Source of the DNA: Oreohelix idahoensis
Taxonomy: Eukaryota; Mollusca; Gastropoda; Stylommatophora; Oreohelicidae
Assembly (NCBI GenBank): GCA_024509875.1
Contig: JAMPIV010019844.1
Coordinates: forward strand, 124,001 to 188,000
Direction: 5' to 3'
Length of the DNA stretch: 64,000 nucleotides
Positions 9,708-21,240 of this stretch are shown here, one piece after another (within the stretch, counting starts at the first letter, position 1; each line of letters starts with the position of its first letter). The notes beneath the pieces were generated by a model that worked only from the letters and a program-made list of their open reading frames with translations, had not been told where the DNA came from and made no database searches. Made by a program: the position numbers and the translations under genes.

Positions 9708-11198
9708 AATGTCTAATATTATGAGTCACAACCTGAAATAATTAATTAACTTATTTCAACCTTAATAGTAACAAGACTTAATAAAGTACTTGTATAAACC
9801 CAATGTTTAACCCAACCTCTGTGGTAAACAAGTCTTTGACACCAAACTTGTATTATCCAATGTATAATAATATCCCAAGTCCCTTCTTAATTATCAAGGC
9901 ACTACACAAATCAGTGCATAACACTCAGTTATTTATCATAACTGCATTACAATAGTGCGTAAGCAAAAAACCACCAGTTAGTTATGATAAGGGCACTATA
10001 TAAACAATAGTGAAAGCTAATTACTCAAGAACTATGTAAACAATAACAAGAACAAAGACAATGTAAACAATAACAAAGACCAAAGTCAATGTAAACAATA
10101 ACAAAGATCAAAGTCAATGTAAACAACAACAAAGATCAAAGTGAATGTAAACAATAACAAAGATCAAAGTCAATGTAAACAACAACAAAGATCAAAGTGA
10201 ATGTAAACAATAACAAAGATCAAACATAATACGAAAACATTCGCATAAGTCAAAGAAATAAACAGCAGAACTAAGGAAAATATCACAAAAGATGTGTTGA
10301 CAAAAGCGAAGAATGTAAACAAACCAATGACGTCACAATGTATAAACAAAAATGGTGTATAGAACTGAATAATAGAAAAGGGGAGACCTACAAATACAAA
10401 CAAATGAAATCGGAACTAAGGAACAGAGAAAAACAAATATTACAAAAAACAACGAAAATAAAGCACAACTCGTCACAACTAAACAAATATAGCAACGGTT
10501 GTCGCTAGCAAATTTCACAGTAGGAAATTTGCATACCCTACAGAACACTCTCAATAGAAAATCTCTGTCACGTGGTATGATCTATAGGAGTCACCACCCA
10601 TCCAGACCCGCTGAAATATAAATATATAAATATACAAATATAAATAACATATAACATGTAAACAGTGTGAAAAGTGTGAAAGTATAGAAGGCTCAGTTAG
10701 AACATAAGGGCACAGTTCACAAACAAAACAGGCCACTTAACTTCTATAAATCCAGCGTCAGCACGGTGCAGAACAGGATGTAATCAGCATTCTGAGGATA
10801 ATGATCCAACGTTGATTAACCTCTGCTCACATAAACAGCCATGACGAAGGAAATGAGCTTCTAATACTGGAACTGTTGTTACGGCACTTGACCTTCTGAA
10901 TCTTATAAATTGACTTAACCGGCACTTGACCTTCTGAACCCGCAACAGTACTTCTGAGACCGGAACAGTTGTTATGGCACTTGTCCTTCTATCTTAGGAA
11001 AACTGCCAACTTGACGAGCAACGCCGGGTATTTTGAAAAAATTTCCAACTTTCAGCAACGCCGGGTACTTTCAAAATCTTTCATCAAAGGTGATGAGTTG
11101 AAACTGTAATGCTGTCTTGTATATAGTATGATGTCTGGGTTTGTTAAGTCCCTTGATAGCTGGTACCAGAGTAAACCAACATTTGGCCACCAAAAATG
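9708..11198 (-). other. Leader of element 1 between 5' LTR and gag
   Basis: About 1.5 kb of untranslated leader. The inner part holds a 28-bp tandem repeat. The part near the LTR contains repeated phrases such as GGCACTTGACCTTCTGAA and AACGCCGGGTA, each present at least twice (about 10870-11070). Just inside the inferred LTR edge, in element sense, TTTTTGGTGGCCAAATG could be a primer-binding site, since it has TGG complementary to a tRNA CCA end. I cannot name the tRNA. Confidence 0.5.
10032..10227. repeat. 28-bp tandem repeat in element 1 leader
   Basis: About seven copies of a unit containing AATGTAAACAATAACAAAG. Unit starts fall at 10060, 10088, 10116, 10144, 10172 and 10200, so the period is exactly 28. 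Copies vary at a few positions (GATC/GACC, GTC/GTG, AATAAC/AACAAC). Confidence 0.85.
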
Positions 11199-12441
11199 AT
11201 ACTGGTGCGCCAAAATGCCAGGTACGTTAGCTCCGTTATAACACACTACAGTTCAATGAATGTCTGCATTCAAAATAATGATATTGGTGCCAGCTGATAG
11301 TCATGTAGAATCCAATACTCAATATTCATATTGTAAACAAATAGCTTCCGTATATTCGATATCATAAAGTTCTGGTTCGTGAAGCTGTATAAATAATATA
11401 TAGCACAGATCTGGGTACCTAAAGTTCATACATATAAATTCTGCAACAGTGTCAGCTGCAGATCATCAATGTTCATAGATAATAATAAATACTCCCTTCC
11501 TGATGCTAGCAGATCAGATGTATACAATAAGTCCATTTATCGTCTGCACGTGAATAGCATACATGGAGTACAGGTCAACCCGACCTTTATAACATTCCTA
11601 AGTCTAACCATCTGACTTGGACGTGATCTCTGATATAACGAATCCTGGAACACAGACAATAGTCTTGTTGGTCTAGAGCGACCCATATATCTAACTAGTT
11701 CAGGTATAAAGATACCGGTGGCGAAATCCTAATCAAAGTACCTCTCCATTTTTGAATCACACAAGCGAGCAAAGAGCGACAAAATGATGAACTTCTAGAT
11801 GATAGCGTAAAGTTCAATACAAGAGGAATTACCTTTTTTCCGAAATCAACCACTGAACATATGTCTCCAGGCAGGCTTGAATAACACTGGGAAATAGTCT
11901 AGTTAGCTAACTAACTCACAAAGACAATGTATTTCCCTCAGAAAAATCACAAGACGCAGATTGCGTCCGCTCGCTGCTCAGACCATTTCTTAACTCCCCG
12001 AGCTGGGCGGAAATCACAATCGAACTCTCAAAGTCTAGACATGCGCAGGACGCCTCTACCTGAGTAAAATTCAACGAGACAATGGTTGAAGACCTTCTAG
12101 AAAGATTTTGTAAGAAATCTTGCCTTATATGGTCAGCAAACGAATCCTCAACACAGGTTTCATACATTCCAACAACAGTTGACCGATCATTACCAAATAA
12201 GGAGAATGGTCACACTTCGTTCAAACGATATAGACCGAACGTGTCTCATCACAAGAAGAGGTAATCATCATCTTAAATGATAATTTCAATATCCAGAGTT
12301 ATGTAGCTTTGACTGAAGAAATTAACGTATACATTTCAGTCAATCTAATTACACAATGTCTTTAGCAAAAAAATGGTCATATAATGACTTTAGGAAAAAT
12401 GATCATACAATGACCTAAGAAAAAATGATCTGTGCGTAACA
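11199..12441 (-). repeat. 5' LTR of element 1
   Basis: The outer 1163 bases (11279-12441) repeat 2815-3977. I place the inner edge at 11199 because TGATACTGG there resembles the TG-starting motif and a plausible primer-binding site lies next to it. If the edge is instead 11279, the LTR is 1163 bp and the next 80 bases are leader. Confidence 0.7.
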
Positions 12442-12707
12442 GTAATGAAAGAAAGAAACAAATAATGTTTATTTTAAAGATGTAAAACTGTTCCCCACTT
12501 ATATTTACGTTTATCTTACCATTAGTTGTTTAGTATGGAGTCTGCCTTGTAATGCAGAACCTGTTTCCCCCTAAAATAGATATATTGTCATTAACAGCTG
12601 GAAGTAAACAAGGTCAGATAAATAATATTGTACATAGACTTCTTTACCGATGTAGGCCTTTCAGTCCGCTGCCCTGGCAAAATTTAAAAATTAGAAACCT
12701 ACCCACC
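12442..12707. other. Intron sequence between elements 1 and 2
   Basis: A 266-base stretch of TUBGCP2 intron ending in CCACC (12703-12707), the left target duplication of element 2. Nothing else is recognised. Confidence 0.6.
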
Positions 12708-13503
12708 TGTTACCGTTGCCTTCTCACTGTTGCCGTTAACACTGTTAATGGGGCTGGTTTATACTGGCTCTTCTATTTACGTTTACATATAATTATCCAT
12801 TGTCTTTTCTCCGTAAATTATGAGATCGTGCTCTTGATGGTGAAGTACGCGAAGGTGGGATATAATATTGACAACTTCATCATACAGTCAAATTCTGACG
12901 TTATAGATTTGATAAGTCCTTTCTCGAGTCCATATACATTTATTATATCGATTCCATACAAGAACAGTTTACACATGGTCATCATGACGAATTATACATA
13001 ATAAGTTGCAGTTCATACTTATATATTATTCCTTTACAAATCAGTCCTTTGTCTCCTAGGTTGAAAACATAGTCGTCAGAACCGCATAACTGTATGCACG
13101 CGTGGTTGGAAAATCCAATACACCGACAGTGAGATTATGCGTCTGGCATTAGAATAACTAGGGCGGACTATAAATTCACGTTGACAAGGTTTAGTCAATT
13201 ACTAACCTGTACCTTCATCTTTCTTCGTTATCACATTGGACTGACCCATGTCCATTATTTAATGTACTATAATTGTGCGGCAATACAAGCCCGGTAATAT
13301 AACATTCCAAGGACACGTCTTATCGGTTCGACGGTCGTCTAAAAAAGGGTCTCGTCTCTTGGTCACCGTGCGTGACAACTAACGCTGAAACGTCACAGCG
13401 TTCACTAGACCAATAATACTTTTACATTACATTACACGTTGTAACCCCTAAAATAGCATGCTGCTAACCTCTAGCAGACCATGCCAATAAATCTGCCGTA
13501 ACA
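12708..13503 (-). repeat. 3' LTR of element 2 (full, 796 bp)
   Basis: It runs from TGTTACCG to CCGTAACA, so the termini form a short inverted repeat. From 12912 onward it matches the truncated right copy. An open frame crossing it (12552-13001) starts outside the LTR and is not considered real. Confidence 0.85.
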
Positions 13504-13552
13504 ATTCCCTGTCCACTGGGGGAAAAAAAATCTATTAGATAGATTTTTTTTT
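13504..13552 (-). promoter_or_regulatory. Polypurine tract and preceding hairpin, element 2
   Basis: In element sense a perfect 13-bp stem with loop TAG or its complement (plus-strand 13523-13551: eight A, TCTAT, TAG, ATAGA, eight T) is followed by CCCCCAGTGGACAGGGAAT and then the LTR. It has the same design as in element 1 but a different stem sequence. Confidence 0.6.
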
Positions 13553-14576
13553 CAAAAACCTATCTGAATGAATACCAAAAAAAAAAAATTTAACAATATC
13601 GAAAAATTTAACCAACAATGCGGCATATGGACTACGATGTTCTGTCTAGAACAATGTCGTGGTCATGTCGACTTAATAACAGTCATCTAATATATTAATC
13701 ATCATATTATACATAAATGTTATACATAAATGGCTAATGTTGATATCTAATTAAATAATTAACTTAAAATATGTCGCAGTGAACTGTCATGTCAGACTAA
13801 TCTAACGAGTTAAAATTAAATTAATTAATTATATTGAGTGTGTAATCAAAATAAAGTTATTGCAAATCTAATGTAAGAGAAATGAAAGGATATGTTAAGT
13901 AGAGAAATAAATAAATGAAGAATAAAGTAGCGAAAGAAAGTAATGTATAAATTTAACTTAATTATGTGTGTTGGACATCAATTAAGTGTAGTATTAAGTT
14001 GTTAAAACCTATCTAACTAATTTAAACAATAATATAGTATGTAATGTATCAACCTAATTAATAAACATAATAGTTACATACAATAACATTATCTAAGAAT
14101 CATGTGAGATCTTATTTTTTTTTCTTCTTTCAAAAAAATTTTTTTTTTTTCTCTTCTTCAAATTTCATTTCATTTTTTTCATATTTATCTCACCTTTTTT
14201 TTTTATTTTCCATTATTTTAACGTAATTAATTAAAATTAATTAAAGTTGGATATGATGATCCATACGTAGGCTTGATCCTTGTGAATTCCGATTAACAAA
14301 CAAATATTTATTTTGATAGTGTTTTCTATTATTTCCACTTGATGCAAGGAAATGTGTCCAATAATTTTGTCATAAATGAAATTCACACAAAGTTCTGGTG
14401 TAAATACGACCATAGTGTCACTTGATTTAGTTCATTTTGTTTTCGCAATCGTCTGTACAAGTTATTTAGTTGAATTGTAAGCAAAAGTTTATCTCCATGT
14501 TAAGAATTTAGCGATAGGATTCAGTCTTCTGTGACACGTAATTTCGGTTGACGTATTAGAAAAGTGTCAGTGTTGA
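13553..14576 (-). other. 3' untranslated part of element 2
   Basis: About 1 kb of AT-rich sequence between RNase H and the polypurine tract, with T/A homopolymer runs around 14115-14210. No coding potential seen. Confidence 0.5.
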
Positions 14577-15851
14577 TTACTCGATATCCAAAGGATTTCT
14601 AGAGAGTGCGTCTGCGACGATATTGTCTGTCCCAGAAATGTACTCAATCGTAAAGTTGAATGGTTGAAGGAGAATAGCGAATCTGATGAGCTTTGGACTT
14701 TTATGATTAGCCCGTCGTAGTGATGCTACGGCCCTTTGATCAGTTTGTACTACGAAAGGGGCTCCCAGTAAAAATTTCTCAAATTTTGTTATCGCCCACA
14801 CGACGGCTAAAAGTTCGCGGTCAACAGTAGAGTATTTCACTTCTGGTGGTTTCAGTTTTCGTGACACGTACAAGTTTGGATGGAGGATGTCGTCATGGTA
14901 TTGGAGCAAACATGCGCCAATTCCGTGGTTACTCGCATCTGTGCGGAGAATAAACTTTTTGGAAGCATCAACAAGTCTCAAAATAGGTGGGTTTGAAAAG
15001 ATATTAATAATATTAAGGTATACATTATTACACTCATTAGTCTATGTCACCCTCACTGGCATGTCCTTCCTCAGTAATGAGGACAATACAGCCGTGATGG
15101 ATGACAGGTTAGGTACGAATCTACTGTAATATTGGACTAGACCTAACAAGCTTCTAACCTGTTTCTTCGTTTGAGGAACGGAAATGTTTAAAATTTTTGA
15201 AACTGTACTGGGTAGTGTTCGGATATATCCTGCTCCAATAATGTGACCCAAAAAAGTTATTTCGTGAAACGCTACTTGTAATTTTGTGGGTTTAGCAGTT
15301 AAATTGTTATTTCTTAATGTATCCAAAACGTATTCGAGACCCAAAACATGTTCCTCAAAAGATGAACTAAATAAGCATATGTCATCTATGTATGTAATAA
15401 TGTCTGGTCTACCTGAAAAAATGTGTCGCATCATGCGAACAAAGGTAGCTGGAGCGTTAACAAGCCCAAAAGGCATCACATTCCACTGGTATAGACCTAG
15501 CGGAGTTGAAAACGCTGTGTAGTATTTAGCTTTTTCGGTTAGTGGTATCTGCCAATAACCTTTAGTTAAGTCTATCTTAGTGAATATAGTTGCTGTCGAT
15601 AGACGTGGCAGTAAGTCATCGAGAAGTGGATGTGGTTCGCTATCAACTATCGTTTGTGCATTTAATTTTCTATAGTCGACGCATAGTCGGATGTTATTGT
15701 CCTTCTTTCGGACAATAACTAATGGAGAAGAAAATGGGGAATTACTAGTTTCGATAATTCCTAAAGATAACATCTGTTCAAGTTCCTTAGTAGTTTTAGT
15801 AAGAAAGTGTAGAGGAACAGAATATGGATGTACCCGAATTGGAGTATCATC
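14577..15851 (-). pseudogene. Reverse transcriptase-RNase H remnant of element 2
   Basis: One continuous - strand frame encodes RT from a motif like that preceding RT in element 1, through TKIDLTKGYW and YIDDICLF, to RNase H (RTDASNHG, DRELLAVVW, TDQRAV) and a natural stop at 14577. It is broken by a single in-frame TAG at 15042-15044, where related elements carry tryptophan. Upstream pol and gag are missing because of the deletion at 15851. It cannot act alone. The sequence differs clearly from elements 1 and 3, so it is a separate family of the same group. Confidence 0.88.
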
Positions 15852-16443
15852 ATAAGTCCTTTCTCGAGTCCATATACATTTATTATATCGATTCCATACA
15901 AGAACAGTTTACACATGGTCATCATGACGAATTATACATAATAAGTTGCAGTTCATACTTATATATTATTCCTTTACAAATCAGTCCTTTGTCTCCTAGC
16001 TTGAAAACATAGTCGTCAGAACCGCATAACTGTATGCACGCGTGGTTGGAAAATCCAATACACCGACAGTGAGATTATGCGTCTGGCATTAGAATAACTA
16101 GGGCGGACTATAAATTCACGTTGACAAGGTTTAGTCAATTACTAACCTGTACCTTCATCTTTCTTCGTTATCACATTGGACTGACCCATGTCCATTATTT
16201 AATGTACTATAATTGTGCGGCAATACAAGCCCGGTAATATAACATTCCAAGGACACGTCTTATCGGTTCGACGGTCGTCTAAAAAAGGGTCTCGTCTCTT
16301 GGTCACCGTGCGTGACAACTAACGCTGAAACGTCACAGCGTTCACTAGACCAATAATACTTTTACATTACATTACACGTTGTAACCCCTAAAATAGCATG
16401 CTGCTAACCTCTAGCAGACCATGCCAATAAATCTGCCGTAACA
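15852..16443 (-). repeat. 5' LTR fragment of element 2
   Basis: It repeats 12912-13503 and has lost about 204 bases of the U5 end at the deletion junction with pol. Confidence 0.85.
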
Positions 16444-16636
16444 CCACCACAGAAATATCTATAGAATGTGTGATTCCTATACACACACTGGGATTTTCAC
16501 CGGTGCTGCAGAGTTCGTGCACTGTGCTGAGATCCTCCTTGTGTGATCTAAGGGAGGAGATCGAAGCACTGATGGAGTTGTCTGTGTGCAATGAAGATAG
16601 TCCTTCAAACCAAAACATTAATGATGGTGTAATTAT

Positions 16637-16845
16637 CTTTCACATTACATGAAGTTTGCTTCACTGATTTTCATTTATATCCTTTCACATTAAACACAGT
16701 GTGCGTCACTGATTTTCCTGTGATATGTCACATTATATGCAGTCTTGCACCACTGATTTTCATTTAATCATGTAGCACTGGTTTTCAAATGATCTTTAAC
16801 ATCACATGCACCTTGCGTCATAGATTTTTCATAATCTTACTTACT
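16637..16845. repeat. Degenerate tandem repeat of about 45 bp
   Basis: Four to five diverged units, each with a TCACATTA-like start and a CACTGATTTTC-like core. Next to it, 16844-16885 is an inverted copy of the LINE tail seen at about 2325-2371. Confidence 0.6.
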
Positions 16846-16973
16846 TAGTCATTCCCCTTCTACCGTGAGGTGTAGAGGTCATAATCTGATATTCACAACC
16901 TTTCAGTCTGTAAGAAGTTGAATTAATTTGACTAGCTTTAATTCACAATAATTTATCTGTAATTGTTTATCAG

Positions 16974-17124
16974 GCCGAGATGTCAGGTGCCCATTTGCTG
17001 AGGAGCTGGTTTACACAATTAAAGAGCGCAGATATTATGATCAGATTGAAAGGGCCTACAGCTATGCTAGCCGCCTGCTTCTGACACTTCTTATAGAGGA
17101 AAAGGAGCTTGTAGCTAGACTAAA
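16974..17124 (+). CDS. TUBGCP2: TUBGCP2 exon
   Basis: The 151-base exon has acceptor TTATCAG and donor GTGAGC. It encodes GRDVRCPFAEELVYTIKERR, a middle block with YDQIERAYSYAS, and ends LIEEKELVARLK with the last codon split. This is the well-conserved GCP2 segment at the start of the gamma-tubulin-binding GRIP2 region. Phase at both ends agrees with its neighbours across introns of 14.9 and 2.4 kb. Confidence 0.93.
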
Positions 17125-18548
17125 GTGAGCACTTTTCTTTTTGCCTTTTATAGGGCTAGGATAGGTTTTTTTAATCTTAACCGATTAATCAAGTTTCTTA
17201 TATTGAAGATTAATCGATCAGTTACGGCCAATTTGATAAATTATACAAAATCATAAATAAACATTTTTTTTTACAACTAAAGACTAGTTATTTTACTTGT
17301 TATAAGGCAACATCGTCCTGAAAATACTGAAAAGTTACAATCAAACAATTGATTATTATTGACCATACTTGCCAAATTCCATATCACAAAACTCTTAACA
17401 GAGCAGATTATCTCACATAAATACATAAATATTGCTAAACATGTAATAATTGATTAAAAATTGTTAGATGAATTAATTGTTTAAAAAAATTCAATTGATT
17501 AATTAATGGTTAAAGATCCCAGCCGTACCTTTTTCTTTTAAACATTTGTTGTAACATTTCTACTGTAGTTATCACATTAAGTAGCAACCCCAAACACTGC
17601 CTGGTCTTGGGGCCAAAAAGTTGACTGCTCACGGTTAATGTGCACTCATAATAGAATAAAGATTTCATATAGGAAACAAATAAAACCACTTCATATTTTA
17701 TATAAAAATAGCAAGGAATGAATAAAACTATCAATTGGCATAAATTTTCAGAGTTATACAGAAAAAAAAATGTACAGATTTAAACACATGGGAACAAGCG
17801 CAGAAACAACTGCAAAGGAATGGTCACAGAATTGTCATACTTACCATCTTTAACACTTCATCTAGCATAACTATCAACCCAGTTGTGCTGAAACTTGGAT
17901 GAGAGTTAAAATAAGTTTTCACAATTTTAATATCTTGATTAAATCGTGAGCAGCAGGTTAATTAAATGAACACTAGATCATTGCTTAATCGTAAATTTCA
18001 GACATTTTTACTAATAATAATAATGAGAGGGCCCTCGATGATCATGACTGAGTGTTCCATGATTGTTGAGGCACAGAAACCCGGATCGGATTTAAGCACT
18101 ATTATATAATATATTAACTTAAAATAAATGTATCTGTATAATATGTTAACTTAAAATAAATGTATCTGTTAAGTCTCTTTATGTTTTGTCACTATAAGTG
18201 ATGTTTAGAATATTAGATCAACATTTGAAACTTACGAAAAAGTAACACAACTCAGCTTGTTAAATATGCTAGACATTGGCATTTTGAGTGTGCCAACTGA
18301 TTCCATGTCTCAGAATTCAAATTTATGACTAGTTTTCTTTTTGAAAGCTTTAACAGTCAATTTTGTATGTCTTTTAAAAAATTGTGAAATTCAATGCCAT
18401 TTAGGGTACATAGGTACTCACAGATTTCTCATCTCTTATCCGTGAATGTTAATGTAAATAATTGCTGTAGCTTTTTAAAAAATAAATAACTCAACCAATT
18501 TTAATAGTTGAAAAGGTATTTTGTTGTAGTCATCTTAGGTGATTTTTC
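17125..18548 (+). other. TUBGCP2 intron, no recognised element
   Basis: AT-rich intron. Two short nearly identical phrases around ACTTAAAATAAATGTATCTG (18117-18175) form a local duplication. A 74-residue frame at 17510-17734 on the - strand shows no family features. Confidence 0.5.
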
Positions 18549-19010
18549 GATGGTGTGGAATGCTGGAGAGTAACAGAAGGAAGTGTCGAAATTGTTCTGT
18601 TTCCACACAGTCTGCCTAAGGAAAATTCTCTGAATCTTTTGGCCGAATACCATCACCAATCAATAATTGCTTACATGGAGCAATCGAGAGGACATGCACA
18701 CCATCATAGCTGGCAGACGCTTGAGTTGGGTTGACAACGTCCTCAGAAGAAACCCCGATGTCATCACAAGAACAGCAATGCTATGGGCCACTGAAGGAAA
18801 GCGAAAGAGAGGCTGACCAAGAACAACTTGGCAGAGAACTGTGGAGGCCGGGATGCAAAGATTGAACCAGAGCACGGGAACTGCATGAAGGATGGCCACC
18901 GACAGAGCAAAGCCCAAGCAGTTTGTTGCTGCCCTGCAAGACACCACCAGGCGTGATGACTACTGGCTGCTATGGCAGTCATTGTCTAAGGATAAAGAAG
19001 ATCCTAGGCA
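18549..19010 (+). mobile_element. LINE family B 3' fragment, decayed
   Basis: Translates in pieces to the C-terminal part of the LINE at 45323-47019: ECWRVTE-like, IAGRR, WVGHV-like, KRKRG, ATDRAK and ALQD blocks in order, with stops and frameshifts. It is the + strand copy, ending near an AAAGAAGAT tail. Confidence 0.75.
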
Positions 19011-19043
19011 GTTTTGCTGTAATATTGAGAAAGTTGACCATCC

Positions 19044-19290
19044 ATGTGGCAGAGTGATTAGTGCATTTGCTTCTTGAGGCAAAGAGGCCAGGTTCAAAAC
19101 CAGATCACATCCGTTCCAGTCACAGTAACAGCTGTAAAAATAGGTAGGTACCTGACTCTGCTCTTAAGGCAAAGGCAGTGAAGAAGGGAACTGATTACCC
19201 CGCCTGATAAAGCTGAGACCTAGTTTAGGTGAAGTCTGTAACACTTCACTCCCTTACGCAGCATCTGCTTTGAGACTACCTTTACCTTAA
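19044..19290 (+). mobile_element. tRNA-derived SINE, second type
   Basis: The head has an A box-like TGGCAGAGTGATTAGTGC at about 19047 and a B box-like GGTTCAAAACC at about 19091. A 150-bp body follows and ends near 19280-19290. It lies directly after the LINE B fragment. Boundaries are approximate. Confidence 0.55.
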
Positions 19291-19511
19291 TGAGAAAGTT
19301 AAAATGTATGTTTCAAAAAATGCTTTGTGGATACTACATTATGGCACAGCTTATTGCATGCAGCTTTAGTTTATTTTATTGAAGAAATGGTGGTTTTATT
19401 TTTTCATTTATTTACACCTTCACATATTTAAGATTTTGTATGTGAGATTTGTTGCCATAATTATTTACTAATAAACTAAATGATTGTGTTTAAACCATCT
19501 CCGAAATTCAG

Positions 19512-19691
19512 GTCTATAAAGCATTACTTCTTGCTGGATAAGGGAGACTTCATTGTACAGTTTATGGATATGACAGAGGTTGAGATGAAACAGCACATTG
19601 ATGATATACTGCCCTCAAGACTTGAGTCCCTGTTAGAACTTGCTTTGAGAACTAGCACTGCCAATGTGGATCCTTTCAAGGATGATCTGAG
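19512..19691 (+). CDS. TUBGCP2: TUBGCP2 exon
   Basis: The 180-base exon encodes SIKHYFLLDKGDFIVQFMD, an acidic segment, PSRLESLLELALRTSTANVD and PFKDDLR. This is one of the strongest GCP2 signatures, since the ALRTSTAN block is near-invariant in animals. Acceptor is ATTCAG, donor GTAAAG. Both ends split codons in the phase needed. It forms part of GRIP2, the gamma-tubulin-binding half. Confidence 0.95.
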
Positions 19692-20399
19692 GTAAAGACT
19701 GAAGTAGAATTTCATCCTTGCTGCATTTAAATTAACAATTTCATTTGCGGATAATTGAGAAATGTTTTCTTAACAGAGCAGTGAGTTTTAACCCCTTTAC
19801 TTTGTTATGGCATCTCCATAATGTTGATATTTGTGGGTGCAGACTAGCATTGAGTGCTGTACATGTGCTCAAGCTATTTTAATATTGCTGTTATAACGAT
19901 GAGAATTACATTGTCGCCAGACTAAAGTGAAATAACACTGGTCCATTTAGAGGTCAAAGCTAATATGGCAGAACATGCTGGTGTTAACATGTGCTATACC
20001 AGAATTTCATATGCATTGTAAGTTTTGCTTCCCCCTTTTTCCCTGATAAGACTTACTGTATTTTATAAGTTCGGAGTAGTTTACTACATGAGTAGTCACT
20101 TTTTTTTTTTTTCTGTAAAAGTTGGCTGCTCTGTAGGGTTTTTGTGTGTTGTGTTTTGCGTTAATCTCACCACAGTGATGAATACATTTGCATTTTGTGT
20201 GCTGAAGGCGTGCATTAAAAGACGTCCGGGAAAAGAGTACTTCTTTTCATACAAACATAGAAAGCTTTGTGTAGTTTAAGAAATCTTTGCGTAATCAACA
20301 GTGTTCATCATTATATGTTATATCTTTGTAAAGATGATCAGATTTAGAGGAATGTATTCTTAAATTAAAACTGTATTCATACAATGTATGTCTATTTTC
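19692..20399 (+). other. TUBGCP2 intron before LINE C
   Basis: Intron sequence with no recognised element up to the left target duplication of LINE C (20384-20399). An 84-residue frame at 20025-20279 has no family features. Confidence 0.45.
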
Positions 20400-21086
20400 T
20401 TCTTCTACTTCGCTCACCCTCAGATGTCAACTTGAATAAGTTCAAAGAAAGCAGTGGTCAACCTAAGACTGATGATATCTCCGTAGATTTTCTCCAGGAA
20501 TGGTACTGGTGATGGCCATATGCGTTTTCTATGTTCCTCATATGTTGGACACCTTTGAAGCAGATGTTCGGCAGTCATTTTATCAGTGCCACAGTCACAC
20601 TCATCAGTAGTTCCTATCTTTAGTTTGTTGAATAGATGGTATCTCAATCTGTTATGACCTGTGCGAAGTCTGAAGATTACCACTTGTTCACTTCTGCTGA
20701 GCTGGTAATACGGATCATTGTGTGGCCTGGATGCTCTTCTTCCCACTTGTGCTTGTACCTGCGCTTGATAAAACTCTTGGCCTCCTCATAAGTTATATTT
20801 GTATCAAGTTGAGGAAGCCTTCTCCCTTCCTTTGCCAATCTGTCAGCCTCTTCATTTCCAGGGATGTTGCAGTGAGAAGGGATCCACTGTATCACGACTC
20901 TTTTGTATTGCTGACATAGTCTGTGAAGTGTTACTCTTAGGTCATCCAGTTCAGCATTACTTTGACTTTTCAGTGTTGTAATTACTGACAGCGCATCTGA
21001 GAAGATAGCTACTGGTCTCTCTGAGCTTTCTTCTGTCATTAGAATTTCTGATGCAGTTTTTAGGGTCTCTGCCTCTGAAGTTACTT

Positions 21087-21240
21087 GAAAATTTCCATGT
21101 TGCGACTGCTATCTTTTTTGTGTGTGCCATTGCTTAAGCTCAGGAAGACTCCTCCACCCCCATGAAAATTTCCATGTTGCGACTGCTATCTTTTTTGTGT
21201 GTGCCATTGCTTAAGCTCAGGAAGACTCCTCCACCCCCAT
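21087..21240. repeat. Exact 77-bp tandem duplication inside LINE C
   Basis: 21087-21163 is repeated as 21164-21240. Since 77 is not a multiple of three, it shifts the RNase H frame after the AFTDGSA motif. Confidence 0.92.

Larger units (their letters stand above)
2815..12441 (-). mobile_element. Gmr1-like Ty3/gypsy LTR retrotransposon 1, apparently complete coding region
   Basis: A complete LTR element on the - strand inside a TUBGCP2 intron. Direct repeats of 1163 bp (2815-3977 and 11279-12441) differ at about seven positions by eye, so insertion was recent. Between them are a leader of at least 1.5 kb, one uninterrupted Gag-Pol frame (4776-9707) and a 3' untranslated part with polypurine tract. 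Integrase lies before reverse transcriptase, the copia-like order that marks Gmr1-like elements within Ty3/gypsy. The target duplication is unclear: GTAAT follows 12441, and the only GTAAT found on the left, at 2522-2526, lies further out than the matched LTR edge. Confidence 0.88.
12708..16443 (-). mobile_element. Gmr1-like LTR retrotransposon 2, internally deleted
   Basis: The second - strand element in the same intron. The left LTR starts TGTTACCG at 12708, the right LTR ends CCGTAACA at 16443, and CCACC flanks both (12703-12707 and 16444-16448), a clean 5-bp target duplication. Only reverse transcriptase and RNase H remain; a deletion joins the middle of the 5' LTR directly to pol at 15851/15852, removing U5, leader, gag, protease and integrase. 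The LTR parts are almost identical (one difference noticed in about 590 bases), so it is young despite being dead. Confidence 0.87.
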
